A stretch of DNA of 64,000 nt from JBBRBB01 sp963830175. Its GTDB lineage: Bacteria; Bacteroidota; Bacteroidia; Chitinophagales; Chitinophagaceae. Of the stretch, positions 1 to 8,106 are shown piece after piece. Below the pieces are notes generated by a model, which saw only the letters and a list, made by a program, of their open reading frames with translations, was not told the origin of the DNA and made no database searches. The first letter of the stretch is position 1, and every line of letters begins with the position of its first letter. The position numbers were made by a program, and so were the translations under genes. The stretch covers positions 496,001-560,000 of the forward strand of contig CAWHKV010000009.1 in NCBI GenBank assembly GCA_963830175.1, written 5' to 3'.

Positions 1-2
1 GC

Positions 3-24
3 GCATACCTAAAGTTGGGTATGC
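3..24. repeat. Short inverted repeat at window edge
   Basis: GCATACC (3-9) and GGTATGC (18-24) are perfect complements around an 8-nt spacer. No T-tract follows on either strand, so it is not a convincing terminator. It may be the remains of a structure belonging to a gene left of the window. Confidence 0.3.
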
Positions 25-127
25 AAAGTAAGCATTGCGTTAAAAGCATGCAAGCATTAATTAACTAATATACGAGAGTTGATGAAAAAATATATTTAAG
101 CACCGTTAACTAATTTAGCGGTACATT

Positions 128-859
128 ATGTCAACATCCCAACGTATAATTCCCGCAAAGGAACAGGTATTTCTGGAAGGTCCTAAAAGCCGTACGTATG
201 AATTTCTTTTTGTTTGGAAGGTGTTTAAACAATTTATAAATGGTATTAGAACCTTACATTTTGTGGGTCCTTGCATTACCGTTTTTGGATCAGCGCGTTT
301 TAAAGAAGACAATGCTTTTTATGTATCTGCCAGGGAGTTCGGTAAAAGAATAGCCAGTATTGGTTTTACTACCATGACGGGTGGGGGACCAGGCATTATG
401 GAGGCTGCAAATCGCGGTGCATTCGAAAACCAGGGCGCATCTGTTGGTTGTAATATTAAATTACCTTTTGAGCAACATGGTAATAAATATGTACAAACCT
501 CTATAACGTTCGAGCATTTTTTTGTAAGAAAAACATTGCTTATAAAATACTCTTATGCATTTATAATTATGCCGGGTGGTTTTGGCACAATGGATGAGTT
601 TTTTGAAACGCTTACTTTAATTCAAACAAAAACAATCACAGAATTTCCCATCGTATTGTTCGGGAAAGAATTTTTTAAAGGCCTGTGGGAATATTTAGAG
701 TTTATGGCGCAACAGGGAACAATTAGCAGGGAAGACCTTACCCTGGTATTGTTAACCGATAGTGTGGACGAAGCTATGGCACACATCAGGTCTTATATAA
801 CCGATAACTACGAAATTAAAAAACGTAAAAAGAAGTGGTGGTTTTTTGAAAAAAATTAA
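128..859 (+). CDS. LOG-family protein (TIGR00730-type nucleoside-monophosphate phosphoribohydrolase)
   Basis: This 243-residue protein has the two signature motifs of the LOG/TIGR00730 family (Rossmann-like, formerly annotated as lysine decarboxylase): GGGPGIMEAANRGA at about residues 85-98 and PGGFGTMDE at about 149-157. Family members cleave the N-glycosidic bond of nucleoside 5'-monophosphates, as in cytokinin activation by LOG enzymes; the bacterial substrate here is not known. The protein is cytoplasmic, with no signal peptide. It carries about 40 residues before the core domain and a basic tail (KKRKKKWWFF). The stop is 9 nt before tadA, so the two are probably cotranscribed. A near-consensus -7 box (TATATTTA, 91-98) lies upstream. 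Confidence 0.85.
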   Translation: MSTSQRIIPAKEQVFLEGPKSRTYEFLFVWKVFKQFINGIRTLHFVGPCITVFGSARFKEDNAFYVSAREFGKRIASIGFTTMTGGGPGIMEAANRGAFENQGASVGCNIKLPFEQHGNKYVQTSITFEHFFVRKTLLIKYSYAFIIMPGGFGTMDEFFETLTLIQTKTITEFPIVLFGKEFFKGLWEYLEFMAQQGTISREDLTLVLLTDSVDEAMAHIRSYITDNYEIKKRKKKWWFFEKN

Positions 860-868
860 CTGAGAAGA

Positions 869-1336
869 ATGCTGCGCTACACACATGAATATTATATGAG
901 GATGGCTATAAAGCAGGCACAGCAAGCTTTTGAGATGGATGAGGTGCCGATAGGTGCTGTCATTGTTATAGATGATAAAGTTGTTGCTAAAGCCCATAAC
1001 CAGGTAGAGTTACTGAACGACCCTACGGCACATGCTGAAATTCTCGCCATTACCGCCGCATGCAGTAAAATGGGTGCGAAATATTTAACTGCTGCTACCT
1101 TATATGTTACTATTGAACCGTGTCTTATGTGCAGTGGTGCTATTTACTGGGGGCAATTGCAACGCATTGTATATGGCGCACAAGATTTAAAGAATGGGTT
1201 TAGAAAATATGTACATAGTGATAAACCAAACGGTGTGGGTGTTGCGCCATTTCATGTTAAGAGCGAACTTATAAGTGGTATATTACAAGAGGAGTGCGCC
1301 CAATTACTTAAGGACTTTTTTAAAGCCCGGCGATGA
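869..1336 (+). CDS. tadA: tRNA-specific adenosine deaminase TadA
   Basis: This 155-residue zinc deaminase is expected to convert adenosine 34 to inosine in the tRNA anticodon. The catalytic HAE motif is at residues 55-57, with proton-shuttling Glu57, and the zinc ligands PCLMC place Cys85 and Cys88. Length and motif spacing are those of TadA rather than free-base guanine or cytosine deaminases, although a nucleoside deaminase cannot be fully excluded. It starts 9 nt after the LOG gene and is probably in the same operon. Confidence 0.88.
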   Translation: MLRYTHEYYMRMAIKQAQQAFEMDEVPIGAVIVIDDKVVAKAHNQVELLNDPTAHAEILAITAACSKMGAKYLTAATLYVTIEPCLMCSGAIYWGQLQRIVYGAQDLKNGFRKYVHSDKPNGVGVAPFHVKSELISGILQEECAQLLKDFFKARR

Positions 1337-1356
1337 TATTTTAAGACTTGATTTTT

Positions 1357-1397
1357 CCTCCTTTACCTGATAAATAGATTGTTGTAAATAAAGGAGG
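1357..1397 (+). terminator. Possible terminator after tadA
   Basis: A perfect 9-bp stem is formed by CCTCCTTTA (1357-1365) and TAAAGGAGG (1389-1397), with a 23-nt loop. The downstream sequence is AT-rich (TTTATATAATTTTT) but not a clean T-run. The long loop lowers confidence. Confidence 0.4.
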
Positions 1398-1445
1398 TTT
1401 ATATAATTTTTAAAATTGCGCATGATTCATTTAATTCATCCGCGC

Positions 1446-1453
1446 TAACTTTG
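1446..1453 (+). promoter_or_regulatory. -7 promoter element of the superoxide dismutase gene
   Basis: TAACTTTG is an exact match to the Bacteroidota -7 consensus TAnnTTTG, 42 nt before the sod start codon. No clear -33 TTG is visible at the usual distance. Confidence 0.55.
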
Positions 1454-1495
1454 AGCATTCAAACTTTATTTTTATAATCGTTTAAATTTTAAATT

Positions 1496-2101
1496 ATGCC
1501 TTTTACATTACCCGATTTACCATATGCTTTTGATGCACTCGAACCTCATATTGATGCGCAAACCATGCAAATACATCATGATAAACATCACCAGGCTTAT
1601 GTTGACAATTTAAATAAAGCTATTGCCGGCACTGAATATGAAAATAAAAGTCTTGAAGAGATTATGCAACATATCAGCAAATTGGCACCAGCAGTTAGAA
1701 ATAATGGCGGCGGTCACTGGAACCATTCATTCTTCTGGGAGTCTCTTGCTTACAATACAGGAGGCAAACCCGAAGGAAAATTAGCAGAAGCTATAGAATC
1801 TGAACTTGGCGGTTTCGATGCTTTTAAGGAAAAATTTTCACAAGCCGGTATGACGCGGTTTGGTAGTGGTTGGGCCTGGCTGGGAAAAAAGGATGGTAAA
1901 CTGGTTATTTGCTCAACACCTAACCAGGATAATCCTTTAATGGATGTAGCTGAATGCCATTGTGCTCCGTTATTAGGTGTGGATGTTTGGGAGCATGCGT
2001 ACTATCTTAAATACCAGAATAAAAGAGCAGATTACCTGAATGCGTTTTTTAATGTAATTAATTGGCCCAAGGTTTCAGAAAGATTTCTTGCCGGTGTCTA
2101 A
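1496..2101 (+). CDS. sodA: Superoxide dismutase, Fe/Mn family
   Basis: This 201-residue enzyme disproportionates superoxide to peroxide and oxygen. The four metal ligands fit His27, His77 (in GGGHWNHSFFW), Asp163 and His167 (in DVWEHAYY). GGH before the second ligand and NQDNPLMD near residue 144 resemble manganese-type or cambialistic enzymes rather than strict iron enzymes; this is inference. There is no signal peptide, so it is cytoplasmic. It is preceded by its own consensus -7 box and followed closely by the DUF4142 lipoprotein gene. Confidence 0.93.
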   Translation: MPFTLPDLPYAFDALEPHIDAQTMQIHHDKHHQAYVDNLNKAIAGTEYENKSLEEIMQHISKLAPAVRNNGGGHWNHSFFWESLAYNTGGKPEGKLAEAIESELGGFDAFKEKFSQAGMTRFGSGWAWLGKKDGKLVICSTPNQDNPLMDVAECHCAPLLGVDVWEHAYYLKYQNKRADYLNAFFNVINWPKVSERFLAGV

Positions 2102-2200
2102 AATAATTGTGGAGTTTCCTTTACAGTATAAATGTTAAGCACTGCAGAATATAGGGGCATGCATTTTGTTTCAGATACACATATCAACAAAATAAAAGTT

Positions 2201-2803
2201 ATGAAAAAGTACAGTTATCTATTTTCAATTTTACTCGCTGTTTTTACCCTGCAGGCATGTGGATCATCAGATGATGGTGATACTGTAGAAACTGCACAAG
2301 AAATGAACGAAAATAAAGACGGCGATAATGCAGGCAATGATAATATGCAGGGAACCATGGCTGTAAGTGAAAACGACAGCAAATTTATGGTTGAGACCGC
2401 TAATAGTGGAATGATGGAAGTTGAAGCTTCTAAAGTTGCACAACAAAAAGCTACCAATGCACAGGTTAAAGCCTTTGCAGACATGATGGTTAATGATCAT
2501 ACAAAAGCAAATGATGAATTAAAACAATTGGCTGCTTCAAAAAATGTAACGCTGCCTGCAGCTGTTGGTGAAGACAACCAGGAAGACTTAAAAGATTTAT
2601 CTGAAAAATCGGGTAAGGATTTCGATAAAGCTTACATAAACATGATGGTTTCTGACCATAAAAAAACTGTTGGTAATTTTGAAGATCTTGGTGATAATAC
2701 TGATAGTGACGGTGACCTTAAAGCATGGGTTAATAAAATGATTCCTGCTTTAAAACAGCACTTAGATCAGGCTCAGAAGCTTGATGATACAATCAAAAAA
2801 TAA
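2201..2803 (+). CDS. DUF4142 family lipoprotein
   Basis: The start chosen at 2201 gives a clean lipoprotein signal: basic N-terminus, hydrophobic stretch, and the lipobox LQAC with Cys20. An upstream in-frame ATG at 2132 would place 23 non-hydrophobic residues before the signal. After an acidic Asp/Asn/Gly-rich linker comes a helical DUF4142 (ferritin-like fold) domain with paired KAFADMMVNDH and YINMMVSDH segments. The biochemical function of the family is unknown. It is predicted to be anchored in an envelope membrane. A strong terminator follows. Confidence 0.82.
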   Translation: MKKYSYLFSILLAVFTLQACGSSDDGDTVETAQEMNENKDGDNAGNDNMQGTMAVSENDSKFMVETANSGMMEVEASKVAQQKATNAQVKAFADMMVNDHTKANDELKQLAASKNVTLPAAVGEDNQEDLKDLSEKSGKDFDKAYINMMVSDHKKTVGNFEDLGDNTDSDGDLKAWVNKMIPALKQHLDQAQKLDDTIKK

Positions 2804-2828
2804 TTATTAAACGCTGGGTTTATTTTAA

Positions 2829-2852
2829 GGGCTGCATTTGCAGCCTTTTTTA
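2829..2852 (+). terminator. Intrinsic terminator after the DUF4142 gene
   Basis: GGCTGC (2830-2835), loop ATTT, GCAGCC (2840-2845), then a run of T residues. It lies 26 nt after the stop codon. Confidence 0.85.
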
Positions 2853-2939
2853 TATAAAAGTGTTTCCAAAATCCTAAGGTTTTAGTATACATCACTATCC
2901 AAAAATTATAAGGCTTAAATTAGCAGCAATATATTTTTT

Positions 2940-4211
2940 ATGAAAAATTTTTTATCACTTTCCCTACTAATTTCAATCTGTTTATCATCAGTCACCGTTT
3001 TTTCGGCTGAAATTTATATTGATAGCAGCAAAAAAAATGAAGGGCTTACACTCCCCGATGGTTTTTCTGCTGAAATTATAGCAACAGACTTAAAGAATGC
3101 CAGGCATTTAGCCGTAACCGATAATGGTCATATTTATGTAAAGCTTGAACGTTTAAAAGATAAAAAAGGCATTTATCTTTTACAAGACGTAAACAAAGAC
3201 GGACAAATGGAAATTGCTAATGGCTTTGGTGATTACACGGGCACAGGTATAGCAATAAAAAATGGATATTTATATGCTTCCTCTAACACAACTATTTACA
3301 GATATAAAATAAATGAGGATGGGCATTTGGATGGTTCTACCGCTCCTGAAACCATTGTAACAGGCTTAATTGATAAAAATGAACACGCATCAAAATCAAT
3401 TACATTAGATAATGAAGGAAATATTTATGTAAATATTGGTGCCTACAGCAACGCCTGCCAGGAAGCTAACCGCACAAAAGGATCGCCCGGTATGCAACCT
3501 TGCCCCATATTAGAGCATGCAGGCGGCATATGGAAATTTAGTGCAAATAAACAAAATCAATCTTATGCAGATGGTTCCCGGTATGCAACAGGTTTAAGAA
3601 ATGTTGTAGGGCTTGATTGGAACAGCAATACAAATTCATTATTTGTTATGCAGCATGGAAGGGATCAGTTGCATGATCTATACCCCGAACTGTATTCTGA
3701 AAAAGAAAGTGCTGAATTACCTGCAGAGTGCATGTACGAATTAAAAGAGGGCGATAATGCAGGATGGCCTTACATATATTACGATCAGATTCAAAATAAA
3801 AAAATGATTGCTCCCGAATATGGTGGCGATGGTAAAAAAGAAGCAGATTCAAAATACATAGATCCTGTAGTGGCTTTCCCCGGGCACCTGGCGCCCAACG
3901 GCTTGGTGTTTTATACTGGAACCGCTTTTCCTGAAAAATATCGTAATGGTGCTTTCATAGCCTTTCATGGTTCTTGGAATCGTGCACCTCTTCCACAGAA
4001 AGGATATTTCGTGGCCTTTGTTCCTTTTAAAGATGGTAAACCTAACGGTGACTGGGAAATTTTCGCAGATGGATTTGCTGGCATGGAAGTGGTTGAATCT
4101 CCAGGAGATGCAGTACACCGCCCCTGCGGTATTACACAGGGAAACGATGGAGCCTTATATGTTACAGATGACGTAAAGGGGGCTGTTTACAAAATAACTT
4201 ACAAAGGATAA
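2940..4211 (+). CDS. Secreted sorbosone/glucose dehydrogenase-like beta-propeller protein
   Basis: The 423-residue product starts with a Sec signal peptide (MKNFLSLSLLISICLSSV...). The mature part reads as a six-bladed propeller of the soluble PQQ-dependent sugar or L-sorbosone dehydrogenase type: LPDGFSAEIIA at the N-terminus, GLRNVVGLDWN in the middle, and AFHGSWNR and HRPCGITQGNDGALYV near the C-terminus. The protein is expected to be periplasmic and to oxidise a sugar or aldose-like substrate with PQQ. The substrate and PQQ dependence cannot be read from the sequence. The next gene, only 5 nt downstream, is a c-type cytochrome and probably the electron acceptor. Confidence 0.8.
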   Translation: MKNFLSLSLLISICLSSVTVFSAEIYIDSSKKNEGLTLPDGFSAEIIATDLKNARHLAVTDNGHIYVKLERLKDKKGIYLLQDVNKDGQMEIANGFGDYTGTGIAIKNGYLYASSNTTIYRYKINEDGHLDGSTAPETIVTGLIDKNEHASKSITLDNEGNIYVNIGAYSNACQEANRTKGSPGMQPCPILEHAGGIWKFSANKQNQSYADGSRYATGLRNVVGLDWNSNTNSLFVMQHGRDQLHDLYPELYSEKESAELPAECMYELKEGDNAGWPYIYYDQIQNKKMIAPEYGGDGKKEADSKYIDPVVAFPGHLAPNGLVFYTGTAFPEKYRNGAFIAFHGSWNRAPLPQKGYFVAFVPFKDGKPNGDWEIFADGFAGMEVVESPGDAVHRPCGITQGNDGALYVTDDVKGAVYKITYKG

Positions 4212-4216
4212 TATAT

Positions 4217-4630
4217 ATGAAGCGTTTATTAGCAGTAATTATAGCCTGTTTTTGCATGATGGTTACACACGCTCAAACATCTGCTGCACCTGCAGCTTCG
4301 CTAGAAAGGGGGCAGGTTATTTACACCCAGTATTGTTTAACATGTCATCAAAAAAATGGCAGTGGCGTACCCCGTCTTAATCCGCCTTTGGCCAAGGCTG
4401 CCAATGTAATTGGCGATAAAAAGAAATTAATCAAATGGATGCTTCAAGGTACCCCTACAGACAAACAGGAAATTGATGGTGAATACTACAGTAACAATAT
4501 GCCACCTCAAAATTTTTTAAGCGACAAGCAACTGGCTGATGTTATTTCTTATATAAGAAAGAGCTTCGGTAATACGGCAGGCATTGTAACACCGGCAGAG
4601 GTTAAAGCAGTTCGGGCCACCATAAAATAA
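4217..4630 (+). CDS. Periplasmic cytochrome c
   Basis: This 137-residue protein has a signal peptide ending near residue 20 (THAQ) and one haem-c attachment motif, CLTCH, with Cys40, Cys43 and axial His44. Met95 in NNMPPQNF is the likely second axial ligand. The rest fits a class I cytochrome c with LADVISYIRKSFG as the C-terminal helix. It is probably cotranscribed with the upstream dehydrogenase and would carry its electrons towards the respiratory chain; that coupling is inferred from adjacency. Confidence 0.88.
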   Translation: MKRLLAVIIACFCMMVTHAQTSAAPAASLERGQVIYTQYCLTCHQKNGSGVPRLNPPLAKAANVIGDKKKLIKWMLQGTPTDKQEIDGEYYSNNMPPQNFLSDKQLADVISYIRKSFGNTAGIVTPAEVKAVRATIK

Positions 4631-4640
4631 TCTTGCATTT

Positions 4641-5753
4641 TTATAGCCTGAAAAATATTCTTTTCCTGAAAAGAAATAAGCAAAGCAACCACTCCAGGGC
4701 AAAAATACATAACGACGTAATGATGCCACTTACCATTTCTGTTACATTTAAATACGAAAGCAATCCATTTGTAATTGCACCCACGTAACTATTGAACCAC
4801 CTGCTCGCCACAATTTCAAAGAAGAGATAAATGAATAGGGAATTCATTCCGATAACAATAAAAAACTGAACATATTTTCTATGATTGCGCAGGTCAATCC
4901 ACCAATAAAAAAAAGCCAGCGCCAGTAAACACCAGCCCAAAGAGGCAAGTACAAAGGAAGAGGTGGCAATGCGTTTTATTATAGGTGTTATTCCTGCCAG
5001 GTCAAGACCAAAACCTGCTACAAAAACAATGGCTGCCCACGCTAAAAAATAATTAATTGTATGCTTTCTTTTTTCAAGTAATAACTTTCCTGTAAGCGCT
5101 CCGGCAATTGTGTGAACGGCCGTAGGTAAAGCATTTATAGCCACCCATCCATCTCCATTTATTTTATTCATCAACAGTACATCCACCAGGTTGCCGAAAT
5201 TATGCTGGTCGGTAAAAGGCTCATTAAAATTTGGAATATTAGAAAAACGGTATAGTATTTCCGTAAGTAATAATATGATAACACAGGTTATGATCTGCGC
5301 AGTCATGCTCCAGCGAAAAATTAAAAAGGCAACCAGGGTAGTAAAAGACAATTGCGTAAGTACATCCCATAACTCAAAAGATAAACCGCCGGGCCGCACC
5401 GCATAATCCAATACACCCCAAAAGAAAAGCCATCCGCTCCTTCTCAATGCTTTTTTGAAAGATTGTAACCATGTAAATCCTTTTTCGGTTTGCCGGTGTA
5501 ACGAATAGGCAAGAGATATGCCGGCCATATACATAAATCCCGGTTGAATTAGATCCCAAAATCGTAACCCATTCCAGGGATGATGAAAAAATTGCAGGAA
5601 AAATGAATGTATAAAAGTGTTTTCTGATGCTTGGTATAGATGCTCATACAAACCTGTGCTTTCCAACGCTAATAACACCATTATCAAACCGCGCAGTACA
5701 TCTAATGAAAGCAATCTTTCGGGCAAACTAATACGGGTTTGTTCTGAAACCAT
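4641..5753 (-). CDS. Multipass membrane protein, HGSNAT/DUF5009-like acyltransferase family
   Basis: The 370-residue protein has about ten hydrophobic helices and the N-terminal signature RLLSLDVLRGLIMVLL of the heparan-alpha-glucosaminide N-acetyltransferase-like family (DUF1624/DUF5009/YeiB relatives). These proteins are thought to move acyl groups across the membrane onto sugars, but bacterial substrates are mostly unknown. A hydrophilic loop after helix 1 (YEHLYQASENTFIHSFFLQ) contains His residues that could be catalytic. It is convergent with the cytochrome gene, with 10 nt between stop codons, and no clear terminator is visible between them. Confidence 0.75.
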   Translation of the reverse strand: MVSEQTRISLPERLLSLDVLRGLIMVLLALESTGLYEHLYQASENTFIHSFFLQFFHHPWNGLRFWDLIQPGFMYMAGISLAYSLHRQTEKGFTWLQSFKKALRRSGWLFFWGVLDYAVRPGGLSFELWDVLTQLSFTTLVAFLIFRWSMTAQIITCVIILLLTEILYRFSNIPNFNEPFTDQHNFGNLVDVLLMNKINGDGWVAINALPTAVHTIAGALTGKLLLEKRKHTINYFLAWAAIVFVAGFGLDLAGITPIIKRIATSSFVLASLGWCLLALAFFYWWIDLRNHRKYVQFFIVIGMNSLFIYLFFEIVASRWFNSYVGAITNGLLSYLNVTEMVSGIITSLCIFALEWLLCLFLFRKRIFFRL

Positions 5754-5900
5754 ACCGGCATTTTAATATATAATAATTAAGAAACCCTGTATTAAAAATA
5801 AATTTATTTTTTTCGTGCCTCCAAATTTTTTTGCATGCTTGTTAAACATTAATTAAGGAGATTTAAAAAGTATAAAATTTTTTCTTTTCAAAATATCCCT

Positions 5901-5908
5901 CATATTTG
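5901..5908 (+). promoter_or_regulatory. Probable -7 element of the trp operon
   Basis: CATATTTG differs from TAnnTTTG at one base. The same variant stands before the TonB receptor gene of this window. It ends 7 nt before the leader-peptide ATG, so the transcript would begin at or just before that codon. Confidence 0.5.
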
Positions 5909-5915
5909 CATTGCA

Positions 5916-5975
5916 ATGAAAATTAAAATAATCAATAATCGTTGGTGGCATTCAAACTCCTGCAGGGGCTTGTAA
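5916..5975 (+). CDS. trpL: trp operon leader peptide (attenuator)
   Basis: A 19-codon ORF encodes MKIKIINNRWWHSNSCRGL, with tandem Trp codons at 5943-5948. It lies 101 nt upstream of trpE and ends 36 nt before a strong intrinsic terminator. Bases 5961-5971 (TGCAGGGGCTT) inside the ORF can pair with 6013-6023 (AAGCCCCGGCA) at 10 of 11 positions, the second pairing state expected for an attenuator. A ribosome stalled at the Trp codons would leave this arm free, giving antitermination. A ribosome reaching the stop codon would cover it, giving termination. The ORF is too short for standard gene calling. Confidence 0.85.
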   Translation: MKIKIINNRWWHSNSCRGL

Positions 5976-6011
5976 TGGCATATCAATGATTGGTTGGTTC
6001 CATAAATAAGT

Positions 6012-6040
6012 AAAGCCCCGGCAGTATGTCGGGGTTTTTA
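6012..6040 (+). terminator. trp attenuator terminator
   Basis: GCCCCGGCA / TGTCGGGGT form a stem around a GTA triloop: CCCCG at 6016-6020 pairs with CGGGG at 6030-6034, with inner G-U, C-G and A-U pairs and flanking A/T pairs. A T-tract follows. It lies between the leader peptide and trpE, so it is an internal, conditional terminator. Confidence 0.9.
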
Positions 6041-6076
6041 AATTTAAAAATGTTACGTCAAAAATTTTTCATATAA

Positions 6077-7504
6077 ATGAAAAAAATTACTATAAATAAC
6101 AGTTATAAAAAAATGCTTTCAGACGTGTTTACACCTGTAGGCATTTACCTGCGTTTGCGCGATCGTTTCAGGGATACGGTACTATTAGAGAGCGCCGATA
6201 ACAGGGCTGCTGAAAACAGTATCTCTCTTATTTGCATCAATGCAATCGCAGGAATCGAGATAAGTAACTACGATTCTATTGAATTAAAATACCCGGGGCA
6301 AAATCCTCAAAGAAAAGAGTTGAATAATCTTAATGCTGTCCCTGAAATATTATGGGAATTTATGTCGGGTTTTTCAGTTGAAACACCCTCTGAAAAGTCT
6401 GTCCAGATAGCCCAGGGATTATTCGGATACACTACGTACGATGCAGTTCAATTCTTTGATACGATTCGTTTAAGATCTCAGGGCAAAAAACAAACGGATG
6501 ATTTTCAAATTCCATTAATGCGGTACAGGTTGTACCAATATGTAATTATCATTAATCATTTTAAAAATGAAATGTTTGTATGTGAAAATGTGGTTCCCGG
6601 CATAGAAAGTGAATTTGACCTGATTGAATCGCTGATAAAAAGCAAAGATGTACCAACCTATCCCTTCAGTGTATTAAATAAAGAAACTTCGAACATGCTC
6701 GACGAAGACTATGTTGCCATGGTGCGCAAAGGCATACAAAGTTGTTTGAGAGGCGATGTTTTTCAAATTGTTTTAAGCAGGAAATTCAGTCAGCAATTTT
6801 CGGGCGATGAATTTAATGTGTACCGTGCGCTACGAAGCATAAATCCATCTCCATATTTATTTTATTTTGATTATGGCGATTATAAATTAATGGGGTCCAG
6901 CCCTGAATCGCAGCTCATCATATCGAAAGGGAAAGCTATTGTTCACCCAATCGCGGGCACTTTTAAAAGAACGGGCGACGACGAAAAAGACAACGAGCTT
7001 GCAACTAAACTTTTAAACGATTCAAAAGAAAATGCAGAACATACCATGCTGGTAGACCTTGCAAGAAATGACCTGAGCAGAACATGTGATGATGTTAAGG
7101 TAAACAGCTACAGGCAGGTTCAGTATTACTCGCATGTTATACATTTAGTAAGCGAGGTTACAGGTAAGGTAAAGAACGGAACAAACCCTTTTCATTTGGT
7201 CGCCTCAACTTTCCCCGCGGGTACATTAAGCGGCGCACCAAAATTTAAAGCAATGCAATTGATAGATGAATATGAGAATGATTCAAGAGGTTATTATGGA
7301 GGATGCATCGGGTCTGTCGGCTTTAATGGAAATTGCAATCAAGCAATTATGATAAGAACCTTTTTAAGCAGGAATAATACCCTATTATACCAGGCGGGCG
7401 CCGGCGTAGTTGCAGCCTCTGATCCTGAAAGTGAATTGCAGGAAGTAAACAATAAACTTGGTGCGTTAAAGAATGCTATAAAAATGGCGGCAGAATTAAC
7501 TTGA
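6077..7504 (+). CDS. trpE: Anthranilate synthase component I
   Basis: The 475-residue TrpE converts chorismate plus ammonia or glutamine to anthranilate, the first committed step to tryptophan. LLESAD near residue 36 is the tryptophan feedback-binding motif, so allosteric inhibition is expected. Catalytic chorismate-binding motifs are present: NPSPYLFYF, GSSPE, HPIAGT, DLARNDLSR, PAGTLSGAPK and YYGGCIG. It is the first structural gene of a seven-gene operon downstream of an attenuator. An 8-codon ORF (6050-6076) ends directly at the trpE ATG and may couple translation. Confidence 0.96.
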   Translation: MKKITINNSYKKMLSDVFTPVGIYLRLRDRFRDTVLLESADNRAAENSISLICINAIAGIEISNYDSIELKYPGQNPQRKELNNLNAVPEILWEFMSGFSVETPSEKSVQIAQGLFGYTTYDAVQFFDTIRLRSQGKKQTDDFQIPLMRYRLYQYVIIINHFKNEMFVCENVVPGIESEFDLIESLIKSKDVPTYPFSVLNKETSNMLDEDYVAMVRKGIQSCLRGDVFQIVLSRKFSQQFSGDEFNVYRALRSINPSPYLFYFDYGDYKLMGSSPESQLIISKGKAIVHPIAGTFKRTGDDEKDNELATKLLNDSKENAEHTMLVDLARNDLSRTCDDVKVNSYRQVQYYSHVIHLVSEVTGKVKNGTNPFHLVASTFPAGTLSGAPKFKAMQLIDEYENDSRGYYGGCIGSVGFNGNCNQAIMIRTFLSRNNTLLYQAGAGVVAASDPESELQEVNNKLGALKNAIKMAAELT

Positions 7505-7525
7505 CAAATCCTATAACTGAAGAAA

Positions 7526-8092
7526 ATGAAAATTCTGGTTTTCGATAATTATGATTCTTTTACTTATAACCTTGTGCATTTGGTTGAAAAAATAATTCAG
7601 GGCAAAGTGGAGGTTTATAGAAATGATGAGATTCGCTTAGAGCAGGTAAAGAAGTACGATAAAATAATTTTATCACCTGGTCCGGGCATACCGGTAGAAG
7701 CAGGGTTATTACTTCCTTTAATAAAAGAGTATTGTACCGTAAAACCCATATTAGGTGTATGCCTTGGACATCAAGCTATTGGCGAAGCATTTGGCGGAAC
7801 ACTAACAAATCTTACAACTGTTTATCATGGCGTTGCTACTTCCTGCCAATTGGTTCCGGGTATAAAACTTTTTGATGGATTACCTGCTGAAATCGCTGTA
7901 GGGCGCTATCATAGCTGGATAATTGATAATGAAAAATTCCCTTCAGAATTAGAAATAACTGCTACGGATGAAAATGGTTTTATAATGGCCTTACAACATA
8001 AAACATACGATATCACCGGCGTGCAGTTTCACCCTGAAAGTGTTCTTACCCCCGATGGCGAAACCATTATGCGCAACTGGTTAAAGCAATAA
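7526..8092 (+). CDS. trpG: Anthranilate synthase component II (glutamine amidotransferase)
   Basis: This 188-residue class I glutamine amidotransferase supplies ammonia to TrpE. The nucleophile is Cys79 in GVCLGHQ, and the catalytic His169 and Glu171 lie in QFHPES. LSPGPG forms the oxyanion-strand region near residue 49. It is a stand-alone TrpG, not fused to TrpD. A PabA double role in folate synthesis is possible and cannot be judged here. It lies 21 nt after trpE and 14 nt before trpD. Confidence 0.95.
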   Translation: MKILVFDNYDSFTYNLVHLVEKIIQGKVEVYRNDEIRLEQVKKYDKIILSPGPGIPVEAGLLLPLIKEYCTVKPILGVCLGHQAIGEAFGGTLTNLTTVYHGVATSCQLVPGIKLFDGLPAEIAVGRYHSWIIDNEKFPSELEITATDENGFIMALQHKTYDITGVQFHPESVLTPDGETIMRNWLKQ

Positions 8093-8106
8093 AGAAATTA
8101 ATACCA

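Noticed and set aside
2132..2200. Upstream ATG extending the DUF4142 lipoprotein
   Set aside because: It would bury the lipoprotein signal behind 23 polar residues; the ATG at 2201 fits the lipobox.
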